Positions 21,148 through 28,768 of a stretch of 28,768 nt of DNA are shown here, in pieces. The position numbers were made by a program, and so were the translations under genes. How positions within the stretch are numbered: the first letter of the stretch is position 1; the number at the start of each line of letters is the position of its first letter. Source of the DNA: Reticulitermes lucifugus (lineage: Eukaryota; Arthropoda; Insecta; Blattodea; Rhinotermitidae); the NCBI GenBank assembly GCA_026260175.1, contig JAKCWW010002563.1, positions 1 through 28,768 on the forward strand, read 5' to 3'. Below the pieces are notes generated by a model. The model had not been told where the DNA came from. It did no database searches and was given only the letters and a program-made list of their open reading frames with translations.

Positions 21148-21711
21148 TACAGAATGTCTCAGCGGAAATCTGCCATACATCTGGAGAACGTTCCTTAGGT
21201 TAAATAGTACATCGATATTGCGAAAAACACTTGTACCCGCGATTGAGCGGTTACGGAAATAATGGCGAGAGAAGTTTTAAAGCATGAGAGGTGTTACACA
21301 TTTATTGATTACCAAATACATATTAAAACTAGTAGGAAATTGTAGTTCCTGTAATGGTAACAGCTGTACTTACATCTAATTAAAAGTAACGTAAACACAT
21401 CGATTAAGTAAGAAAAACTCGTACTAGTTCCATAAAAATCATCCTTGGGCTTCCAAGTACTTTACATAGCACAAGCGCCGCCGCATGGCTTCGCTTGGCT
21501 ATCGGCTCAAGGACGGACCTGCGCAGTATAAGGATGACGCAATAAGCTGAGCAAGTACAGTACGTGAAACCGCAAGAAGGCCACATTTTTCTCGCAGCAA
21601 TATTTCCGTGACCAACTTCGGATAGAGGTATTGTTGATTACATCGATGTACGTGACTTAACCTAACGAAAGTTCTGCCGAAGATGGCCGATTCCCCATGA
21701 AACACCTTGTA
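21148..21711. mobile_element. TA-flanked inverted-repeat DNA element
   Basis: Left end cagaatgtctca (21150) and right end, read inward, caaggtgtttca (21709) form 12-bp imperfect inverted termini (9 of 12 match) with TA on both sides, like mariner-type targets. The interior holds minus open frames of 60 and 68 codons with no recognisable transposase motif. Confidence 0.5.
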
Positions 21712-23823
21712 TGTGCTCGGAAGGGAACAAGGAATACTCTGTATTCAGTAATATATTTGCACAGTTAAGCGGAACTTGTTGTTTGAATTCATCTGAAATA
21801 AAAACACTGCATTGCTAGAAAACACAACAGCCAGAAATTTACAATTCATAATTTAAATACATGAAGAGGAATGTTAAACGATGCGAATGAATAACGTTAC
21901 AGTGTATTTCAAAGAAATGGTGACATTACAAATCAAAAGCATTTCACAGTCGTTAAAACAGATTTGTAGTGAAAGAGTTAGTTGTTATAACGCAACAAAT
22001 ATTGTTCATATTACGTTACCTGACAGGTAACTAGAGTCCCAACGGATTGCAGTAACATTTCGCTTTGCTGCATTTCTAACTTATATTATATTTACACTCA
22101 TTTCCTTAGCTTTAACATGTACTTGAAAACACAACTGAATCTGTATTTGTATCATGTATATATTCTTTAAGCCTAGAAAAAGAATTACTTTCAGTGATGT
22201 TTTGGGGCAGTGGAATATCTACATCCGACTCATATTGGTGTTATTTATTTTAAAATGTATTAAAAATTAAAATCCGTATGATACTACGCCCCGAGTCATA
22301 AGTGACGTGAGCTTATGGATGAAAGTACTGTGCGGTAATTACTTTGTTCTTGTGGCGGGGTGAGACAACGTTTCTCGGCAATACGACTTCTAACTGACCC
22401 ATCTTCCCTTTCTTGGATGATAGATGAATGAATATGCAGGAATTGTCGGATGATAATTGATACATGCGTTGCGGCTTAAACTTCCACTGAAGTTGAAAAC
22501 TCTGTGGGTACAACAATGTAGGGCATATGACTGTACTGAGATATAAAGTTACTGTTAAACAAGGAAATTAATCTATCACATTTCTTTTGAAGAAATTTTA
22601 CATTATTTCTTACAATTTTAAAAATTATTTAAAAGATTTTCTGTGTTTACAAAATCATAATTTCTCTAAATTTTGTAACACGTAACTTGATATATTTAAC
22701 ACTTGGATTGTGTTCTGATCAGTGTTATAACTTTAAGTAAACAAATATTTTCTTTGAATCTAATACACTGACATACTTTACGTAAAAACGAGCATGATAT
22801 TTCATTATGTCAATAAAGGTGTATCTCTCAAAAGTACGTACTTGGTGTACATGTACGTATAGTATATGTACATATTCATGTATGTACTTGGATACGCTTT
22901 TATCCTTTCAAAATCTCTCCCCCCCCCTTCCCTAACAGTATGAAAGCATGCTGCATTTAATTCCTTCTCCTGTTGTCAACGTCTGTTTTTTACTTCGACC
23001 TCTATCCTGATTACAGCAACATCCATATTACACTTACGAGCACTCTGACACTGTCAGTGCAAGTGATTATTTCCAAGCAATTTCCTTGGAACACTCATAG
23101 AATAAACCTTATACTCTCGAGCAATAATTGGCAGTACAGAAATTTTAAATAATTTCTAAATGCCTTAATTTGGTGAAAGAAATTAATTGTACGTGAATAT
23201 GAAAGCTTGTAGGATATTATTTACCGAAACCTCTATAGCATGGTTCATTTCATTTGGAGTAATAGATTAATTTATTTGGTTTGTGTGAATTCAAAGTTGT
23301 CTGTTTTGTTTTTATTAAAGTTTCATAAGTAAGAAGCATATAATTTCCAAAGAGGAAGTTAATTGTGTAAGGATTTTTACCTTACCTTCATAATCTTTTA
23401 CAGTTAACAGCTCAACTGCATGTAGACTCGAAATTCTTTCTCTTACGTTTACTAAAAATTCAAAGCTCCGATTCGTTTAATTTGGAATGACAATGTAGTT
23501 GTGTGTGAATTTTAAATTTCCTTGCTTAAGTTATCAAGAATCCAAAACCATTATTCATAATATTTGAAGTAAGAACTTTTAGATGTCAAAGAGTCCTCGA
23601 CGCTACCTCATTCTAAATAACAACAATGTAATTTCTCTATACGTGAGAAAGTCAGTTTCAAAAACATCCAAGACTCCAGCAACGTGTCTTCTCCGATGTC
23701 TGTTTATGTCTACGTATGAGCACCTCAGTGAATGTAACAAGTATTTGAACACTTTACTGCGAACTGGCCTGCAATCCCGTGGCTGATAAAAGTGCAGTGT
23801 CCATTCAGATACTGCCACTAAAA
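21712..23823. other. Lectin downstream region, no other gene seen
   Basis: AT-rich. It holds the presumed lectin 3' UTR at the right, a gtac/tgta-rich low-complexity patch at 22830-22890 and a poly-C run near 22920. Short open frames (for example 22313-22516 minus) carry no domain. Confidence 0.35.
23271..23316 (-). terminator. Candidate polyadenylation signals for the lectin gene
   Basis: Two AATAAA hexamers on the minus strand (23316-23311 and 23276-23271) lie about 510-550 bases past the lectin stop codon. They are the nearest pair I noticed in the 3' direction. In AT-rich DNA such hexamers occur by chance, so this is only a candidate 3' end. Confidence 0.2.
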
Positions 23824-24068
23824 TCACGGCACTTCGCATACGAAGAATGTCTCAAAGGAACATGGCGTGTCGTTCCATTTGAGGCCTTTCCCATCGCGGT
23901 TCCACAGTTCCAGACAATGCTCTTCTTCTCCGTTCTCGTACCGGAAGTTGTTGGGTTCTCCTGTGTTCCAGTTCGTGAAAGTAACCGGACGGCCAGTTGA
24001 CATCCAGAAGAACACGCCCTCTTCAGCTTGGTCCGTACCCGATGTCCAGAAGTGTTCGTGACCCAGTC
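23824..24068 (-). CDS. C-type lectin, last coding exon (C-terminal CTLD half)
   Basis: The minus-strand exon begins after tctctaagcag and ends at a TGA (23826-23824). It encodes 80 residues that complete a C-type lectin domain. Numbering from the first residue of the preceding exon, it contains the EPN carbohydrate-specificity motif (74-76, typical of mannose-type binding), the WND calcium motif (101-103) and cysteines 88, 106 and 114, which with Cys10 form the two canonical disulfides. The chain ends three residues after the last cysteine, as in many secreted insect single-domain lectins used in pattern recognition and agglutination of microbes. The first two bases complete a codon split with the upstream exon, giving an open phase-1 junction. 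All core calcium and disulfide residues are intact, so this looks like a working gene and not a pseudogene. The exact ortholog is not identified; cockroach LPS-binding/regenectin-type lectins are the closest style. Confidence 0.9.
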
Positions 24069-24149
24069 CTGCTTAGAGACAAACCAATAATATTCAATAT
24101 TACAGTAATGTTTCTGCAAATATACAAGTTACATTCGTATTTAAAAAGA

Positions 24150-24300
24150 AAATCGTGGTCGAATGGTTAGCATTTCTGCTTATATTCTGGAGGTAAAGGG
24201 ATAAAATCCCAATCAGGAGATCGGATGTCTTTAACTAATGTTTCTTGGTTCCGGGAAGCACAAATCCCGGGCACCAGGTCGCCCGGGCGACTAATTTTTT
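24150..24300 (+). repeat. tRNA-like head in the lectin intron
   Basis: gtggtcgaatggttagc (A-box-like) followed by a weak B-box-like gggataaaatccc, then a G/C-rich ccgggcaccaggtcgcccgg stretch and a T run. Probable degenerate SINE. Confidence 0.4.
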
Positions 24301-24397
24301 TTTTGCAGTGGTGCCTAATATTTGTGGATCCTCGGTATGAAATTTGCTTCATTTCACCGTTCTGACGTCCAGCATTTTGAAGTAGCGCCCAGATTTT

Positions 24398-24655
24398 TGG
24401 GATAGCGTAGTCGGTATAGCCACTTCCTACGGGCTGGATGAGCAGGGGATCTAATCCCGGCGGGGACGAGATTTTCCGCATTCGTTGAGAACGGCCCTGG
24501 GGCCCACCCAGCCTCCTATAAAATGGGTACTGTTTCTCTTTCCTGGGAGTAAAACGTTCGGGGCGACATGTTTACCACTCACTCTCATCTAGCGTCGAGG
24601 TTAAAGAAAGAGTAGAGCTGTACCTCTACTTCTTTCTGTGCCTTCATGGCAAATT
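24398..24655 (+). repeat. SINE-3 in the lectin intron
   Basis: Head gggatagcgtagtcggtatagc with a B box (gggatctaatcccgg), then gaacggccctggggccca, cactcactctcatctag, cgaggttaaagaaagag and the closing gtgccttcatggc. Confidence 0.8.
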
Positions 24656-25889
24656 ATAGGTTGAACTTCACGTTTACATTTTTCCCAGATTTTTGGAAAA
24701 TGTGCGTAACCTTGCATCAACTCCTTAGTCCCTCCAGGAGAATTCCGGGATTAGGCCACGTCAACTTTCTTCAAAATCAATTCAAATTTATTATCACCAT
24801 TCAACCCATCATTCTACTACATAGCCTATAATTTGAGCAACTGTAAATCTCGCTAGGTGACGCCAGAACGTATAAATGAATGAATAAATAAATTAACACT
24901 TATTTCAAAATGTAACGAATCCCGTTTGACAGCTAAAGGTCCATATAACTATAATTTTGCCCTGGTTTCTTCCGTTGTACCGAAAGCATAGATTTAAGGA
25001 ATCACAATCCCCCCCCCATTCTATTGGCGTGTTCCTTATGTAACTGATTCTGTGTACCCTAATACGCCTCTAAACAACAGATCACTTTCACCAGCATTGG
25101 TTACGAACATCATCAGTTATAGGCCACTGCATTATTACACTGGGATTTATAAAAGGAAATCTTATTTGAAGAACAAAAAAGACAAGCTACGAGCTGCTGT
25201 GAAAATCAACTTTATATCAGTGATCCCAGCGATGTTAGGAAAAAGGTCACAAGGACAAAAAAATAAATTCAGTTCTGCACAGGACCATGATAAAATTCAC
25301 ATGGATTCGTTGGATCTACTGGTATGCATGGAAACGATTATTTCTTGCACATATATATATATATATATATTAATTTCCTAACATTAATAACATCAACATG
25401 GCGTTAGTGCGAACTTGTAAGACGAAAGCTACACTGAAGCCGCTACCTGCATACTAGCGTAGATTACTGAAACTTTGTGCATGATACACATTCCGAATGA
25501 CACCGAATTTGAGGTACGATTTATCTGCAGAAAGTAACACAGCGTGGCGCTGGCAGTTTTACTATGAATCAACAAACCATCGCAAGCCTTTAAAGTAGCC
25601 ACTTTACAGAAACATTTCTGACTAAAAATTCGGTATGCATCTATACAACATCACAAGCCACAGGACGAGATCGACGTAGATCAACTATATGATTGTATAC
25701 AAGGCCAACAGCCAGTACAACTATTTTTAAAAAACTTTTATGTGTTTTAAACGTCTAAGTCGAAGCATGTAACAATATTTGTACGTAATAACTTTTACTG
25801 TGTTATATGAAGTATCAGCTTACATCACTGACTTAGACACATTGCATTATTTACTGTTAACGTTTAGTTTTATGACAATAGGCATATAT
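24656..25889. other. Lectin intron, unassigned
   Basis: Includes an (AT)10 microsatellite at 25351-25370 and a 109-codon plus frame (25052-25381) without a domain that ends in that microsatellite. No exon was recognised. Confidence 0.35.
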
Positions 25890-26080
25890 TCATTTTAATA
25901 CTGTGAGCGGCATGTGTACTTCCATTATAATGCCAAATATATGTGTATCTGGATGCCATAGATACTTGTGATTCTTTCATGCGCCCCCTGAGGATGGCAA
26001 CTTTATTGCCGAAACGTGTGTAGCGGTTACAAATATACCTTACTTTGTTAATAATTCTTGTGCATTAGTTGGTTTAACTT
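25890..26080 (+). repeat. H1 family copy, not folded back
   Basis: Aligns with the right half of the element at 26714-27292, from ctgtgagcggc through tacttgtgattcttt to cttgtgcattagttggttt. It carries the hammerhead-like motif described separately. Confidence 0.75.
25981..26026 (+). ncRNA. Hammerhead-ribozyme-like motif
   Basis: GCGCCCC, CTGAGGAT (25988-25995), stem II GGCAA (25996-26000) / TTGCC (26006-26010), GAAAC (26011-26015), loop gtgt, GTA (26020-26022), GCGG. Stem II has five perfect pairs; stem I is weakened by a mismatch. Confidence 0.6.
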
Positions 26081-26369
26081 AAACTTTAAAAAATTAAGTT
26101 CTTCGTTGTGCAAGATCTTAATGTCTGAACTATTTCATGCCTTTAGGTCGAACATTTTTTATGCATTTTGTTTTCAATCACTTGTAACTTACCTTCTTCA
26201 GTCACCCTCAAGGAACTCTAAACGAATAATTGGCAATTGAAAATGTTATTGATTCATTTCTATCCGGCCAATATTTTAACATTTATTGCAACTGAGAACA
26301 GGTAGGTTGGTAACAGCTACTTCTACAACTTTCAAACCTTTACTGTAAGTGTGTCAAAATAATTCATAC

Positions 26370-26478
26370 CAAAGTCCCTGATGTGCTTTTCCAGTTTATC
26401 ATTCTCCTCTTGGCTGTTGATACTCGCCAGATGCATCCCATGATAGCGACAATACTGCGCAGCTCTATACCAGTTCGC
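26370..26478 (-). CDS. C-type lectin, internal exon (N-terminal CTLD half)
   Basis: A 109-nt minus-strand exon bounded by an acceptor (ttgcctatgttgcag) and a donor (G|gtatga). It encodes 36 full codons starting ANWYRAAQYC and continuing with HLASINSQEEN, the typical CTLD helix 1, first conserved cysteine (Cys10) and beta-strand segment. The final G joins the GA of the exon at 24068 to make one glycine codon, so the reading frame runs through the 2.3-kb intron (24069-26369) without a break. The exon starts in phase 0. A further upstream exon for the signal peptide and domain start is required but was not found between 26479 and 28768, so it probably lies past the right edge. The intron holds a SINE-3 copy, a tRNA-like head, an (AT)10 tract and a hammerhead-type repeat. 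Confidence 0.88.
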
Positions 26479-26804
26479 CTGCAACATAGGCAACACATCA
26501 GACGAAAGTGTAGTGTGGGCTGCGGCCAACAAGGTGTACTTCACTCATATGCTGTCGTATTATTTAATGAAAGCATCAAATTAATTAGGAAGGTCATCTT
26601 ACAAGGAAAGTTATTTAGGAATTTTAAGGAGACGATGATAGTATATTTGAAGGCACTACCCTCCTATTTGCTAAGAAATAACAAAAGATATTTCAAGCAA
26701 CAAGGTAAACCTGTTTTATGTTGTATGTAGCGTGCATTTTATCGTGAGTTAAGTCAAAACCAAAAAATGCACAAGATAATTAACAAGTACAAAATGTATT
26801 TACA

Positions 26805-26849
26805 ACCCCAACATATGTTTCGGCAAATGAATTGCCATCCTCAGGGGGT
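26805..26849 (-). ncRNA. Hammerhead-ribozyme-like motif, left arm of H1-c
   Basis: Minus strand: ACCCC, CTGAGGAT, stem II GGCAA-ttcat-TTGCC, GAAAC, loop atat, GTT, GGGGT. Stem I forms five perfect pairs (ACCCC with GGGGT). One of the most intact copies in the window; it has GTT instead of GTA at the cleavage position. Confidence 0.6.
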
Positions 26850-27188
26850 ATCTATCAAATAATTTTGCTAATGCCCAACAGGCAAAATTAATTTACAACT
26901 ACAAGAATAATAAAGAGAAACTTCACAAGACCAATGCATCCATATGGTTTAAAAAAATATGGAAAATCGAACAACTTACGCCGAAACACATTCATGTCAC
27001 AGCAAATTGAAATAGCATATTTATTTATAATAATCACTTGAGAAATAATGTATTATTGTTCTTAATTTTTAATTTTATAACTTTATGCATCTATACATTT
27101 GAAATATTTTGAGCTGCGTAAATAATTCCACTGTAAAACCACCTATCGTGTATTTGGATGCAAAACGTACTTGTAATTCTTTGATAGA

Positions 27189-27233
27189 TATCCCACGAGG
27201 ATGGCAATTTATTTGCCGAAACATATGTAGGGG
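27189..27233 (+). ncRNA. Degenerate hammerhead-like motif, right arm of H1-c
   Basis: Stem II GGCAA-tttat-TTGCC (27203-27217), GAAAC, loop atat, GTA and GGGG are intact, but the first core strand is cACGAGGAT instead of CTGAGGAT, so activity is unlikely. Confidence 0.45.
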
Positions 27234-27305
27234 CTGAAAATACATTTTATACTTGTTAACTATCTTGTGCATTTGTTGGTTTTAACTTAACTCAAGGTAA
27301 ACCTG

Positions 27306-28024
27306 GCTGAGAATATAAATGGACATGATCTGATTATGTATACGCAGTATTAGTGCTGTAAGTGTTTGTTCATCTGTATTAGGACAGACATTCCGTGATT
27401 CTATAACACGTTAACTCAAATACCTATTTTGTTTAACATTTCTTTGTTTTCATTCTCTTCAATTTTCATTAACTGATATGTAATTGAGTTAAACACGCAT
27501 TAATTTTAGCCATCTACAAATATTACGCTTTTATTTCACACACAACCTGGATAACTTTTTCAGTGTTTAGCAAAGATATAAAATTTAAAATGTCATACTT
27601 AAAGGCGCTAAAGCGAAATTTACGTTGGTCGGGGAATATCGGTTTAAGTGTGTTTTTAGAGGGGTTCTTTTGTCTTCATATGTCAGAAACAGGGATTATT
27701 GTTTCATTTGGTAATATTCATAGCGACGGTTGGGAGTCATATCGGAAGCTTGTAAATAATAGGCCATTACGGCTCTATAACATTACAATTAATGTACGAG
27801 CACTAATCTATTATTCAAAAGGACATAGGTTCGATCCGAACTGTAGCTACTGATCTTATAAAAAAAAGCAATAAGTAATCTGTCGGTATATTTAATATCA
27901 ATCACCTGAGAAGGGAAATATAGGAAACTACGGAAATTTCGTGATTATTAAGAATACTTACAAGAGTGGACAATGTCCTAAGTAATAAGAAATTTGCGGT
28001 TCACACAGCGGTGTTGTTACAAAT
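27306..28024. other. Unassigned, left of R3 fragment
   Basis: A 96-codon plus frame (27563-27853) has no recognised domain; its end includes a B-box-like aggttcgatccg (27829-27840). No lectin upstream exon could be found here. Confidence 0.3.
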
Positions 28025-28140
28025 TCAATTCTTCTGGGATGTTCAGACCAGTCGATTGTTAAGTTTCGAAGGATGGTAGCGCCTTCGAAACGTCGAGAAC
28101 GATTTACCAACTGACACGCCGTAAATTCCTAGAATTATAT
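28025..28140. repeat. R3 fold-back, short
   Basis: Left half attcttctgggatgttc ... gtttcgaagg and right half ccttcgaaacgtcg ... aaattcctagaat are imperfect reverse complements with a short loop near 28075. Confidence 0.6.
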
Positions 28141-28480
28141 GAATTTTAATAGACTGATATTTTAGTTGGTGAGAAGTCTGAACTCATAAACTGGAGTAAT
28201 GACTTATAACTTGGCTCTGCCTTGCACATATAACATATAGATTCGCACGGACTTAGAGAAGACACCAGCTGCTTGCCACAATGCTTATCACTTCTGATAC
28301 TTTTGGTTTGCAGTTGTGGTCACGACAGCTGTGGGCTACTAACATTTCGTCTGGCCGGAAGTGCGACACAGGGTATTGGACAGACTGACAGGAAACGTGA
28401 CGTTAATCAATTGTCTACTAAGTATCTCTGTGCCTTGTCTGACGATCTAATAAATTAATTAGCTAAGGACTGACGAGAAA
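28141..28480. other. Unassigned
   Basis: No exon or repeat was recognised. Confidence 0.3.
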
Positions 28481-28484
28481 GTCT

Positions 28485-28560
28485 ACCGAGCACGTTGACG
28501 CTAGCCGTAAGGCTTCTGATTTAATCTGGACAGGTGCCCGGTTTGAACCTCGTTTGGTAC
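28485..28560 (+). repeat. tRNA-like head remnant
   Basis: gcacgttgacgctagcc with a downstream B box gcccggtttgaacctcg suggests a SINE head. The body was not identified. Confidence 0.4.
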
Positions 28561-28641
28561 AATGATTAGCCTGACTGACATTTTTCGAAGTTCTTCTAAG
28601 TCCTTTAAGCCTATTGATATTATATTAGCGTAGATTGTGGG

Positions 28642-28705
28642 CCGGGATAGCTCAGTCAGTATAGCGACTCGATACGGGCTGGACGGTCCGGGGATCGAAT
28701 CCCGG
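28642..28705 (+). repeat. SINE-3 head, truncated by SINE-2
   Basis: gggatagctcagtcagtatagcg and B box ggggatcgaatcccgg form a good tRNA-like head related to the one at 24398. It breaks off right after the B box, where the SINE-2 head starts. Confidence 0.7.
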
Positions 28706-28768
28706 TTGCCGATCCCAGTGGCCGCGCGGTCTAAGGCGTGGGTCTTCGGCCGCTTGCTTACTGGAATC
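28706..28768 (+). repeat. SINE-2, cut by window edge
   Basis: gccgatcccagtggccgcg, cggtctaaggcgtgggtc and cttgcttactgg match the other SINE-2 heads; the B box and body lie past the window end. Confidence 0.8.

Larger units (their letters stand above)
26701..27305. mobile_element. Fold-back element H1-c with 13-bp target duplication
   Basis: The direct repeat caaggtaaacctg occurs at 26701-26713 and 27293-27305. The insert has inverted arms at about 26750-26868 and 27170-27292 with a unique middle of about 300 bases. Outside the left arm it carries, on the minus strand, aaaatgcacg followed by an A-rich end, matching the terminus of H1-a and H1-b. Each arm holds a hammerhead-like motif. Confidence 0.85.

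Noticed and set aside
22830-22890. gtac/tgta-rich patch as a regulatory array
   Set aside because: Looks like a decayed simple repeat; spacing is irregular and no factor site is recognisable.
23805-24119. 104-codon minus frame and plus frames over the lectin exon
   Set aside because: These are shadows of the true lectin frame, which is defined by the EPN/WND motifs, the cysteines and matching splice phase.
24398-24470. Possible tRNA gene (A and B boxes in good order)
   Set aside because: The body that follows is shared by several dispersed copies and no complete cloverleaf with a 3' acceptor stem forms; it is a SINE head. The same holds for the heads near 2290, 8080, 20700 and 28690.
25052-25381. 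109-codon plus frame in the lectin intron
   Set aside because: No domain or conserved motif, low-complexity end running into an AT microsatellite, and antisense to an intron of a real gene.
27075-27272. 65-codon minus frame
   Set aside because: It lies wholly inside the right half of fold-back element H1-c.

Overview
This is a piece of eukaryotic nuclear DNA, almost certainly from an insect, and the repeat style suggests a polyneopteran such as a cockroach or termite. That placement is an inference from tRNA-headed SINEs, several repeat families that carry recognisable peptide fragments, long introns and the two genes present. There are no operons and no prokaryotic signals. Most long open reading frames lie inside repeats or are chance.

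Two real protein-coding genes are supported, both on the minus strand and both partial. (1) One exon near 12.9 kb holds the start codon and first 26 codons of a FAM135-family protein (conserved metazoan protein with a C-terminal lipase-like domain). The rest of that gene must lie to the left of the window, and its 5' UTR exon or exons lie to the right of this exon. (2) Two exons at 23.8-24.1 kb and 26.4-26.5 kb, joined by a phase-1 intron of 2.3 kb, encode the last 117 residues of a C-type lectin domain with an EPN motif, a WND motif and four cysteines. Its signal-peptide exon or exons lie beyond the right edge.

Layout: 1-11.1 kb is a dense mosaic of SINEs, fold-back elements and interspersed repeats with ordinary CpG content. 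At 11.1-12.25 kb a small hAT element with an 8-bp target duplication (containing the 50-N assembly gap) sits at the edge of an older, internally deleted hAT element with a transposase remnant. From about 12.4 to 18.77 kb is a strongly CpG-depleted domain that contains the FAM135 start exon; repeat copies inside it show CpG to TpG/CpA changes relative to sister copies outside it. This looks like the footprint of germline gene-body methylation. From 18.8 to 28.8 kb CpG content returns to normal, and this part holds more SINEs, a TA-flanked inverted-repeat element, the lectin exons and more fold-back elements.

The most unusual system is a set of hammerhead-ribozyme-like motifs. Six copies in one repeat family and at least two in another share a CTGARGAT-(stem II)-GAAAC-(4-nt loop)-GTA core, with stem II sequences that differ between copies but still pair. 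In three places this family forms fold-back (inverted-repeat) insertions, each flanked by an 11-16 bp direct repeat. All three carry a related end sequence around ATGCACG. This is what would be expected of Penelope-like retroelement remnants or non-autonomous derivatives. Another oddity is a SINE copy whose tRNA-like head has been converted into a perfect 21-bp hairpin, apparently by template switching.
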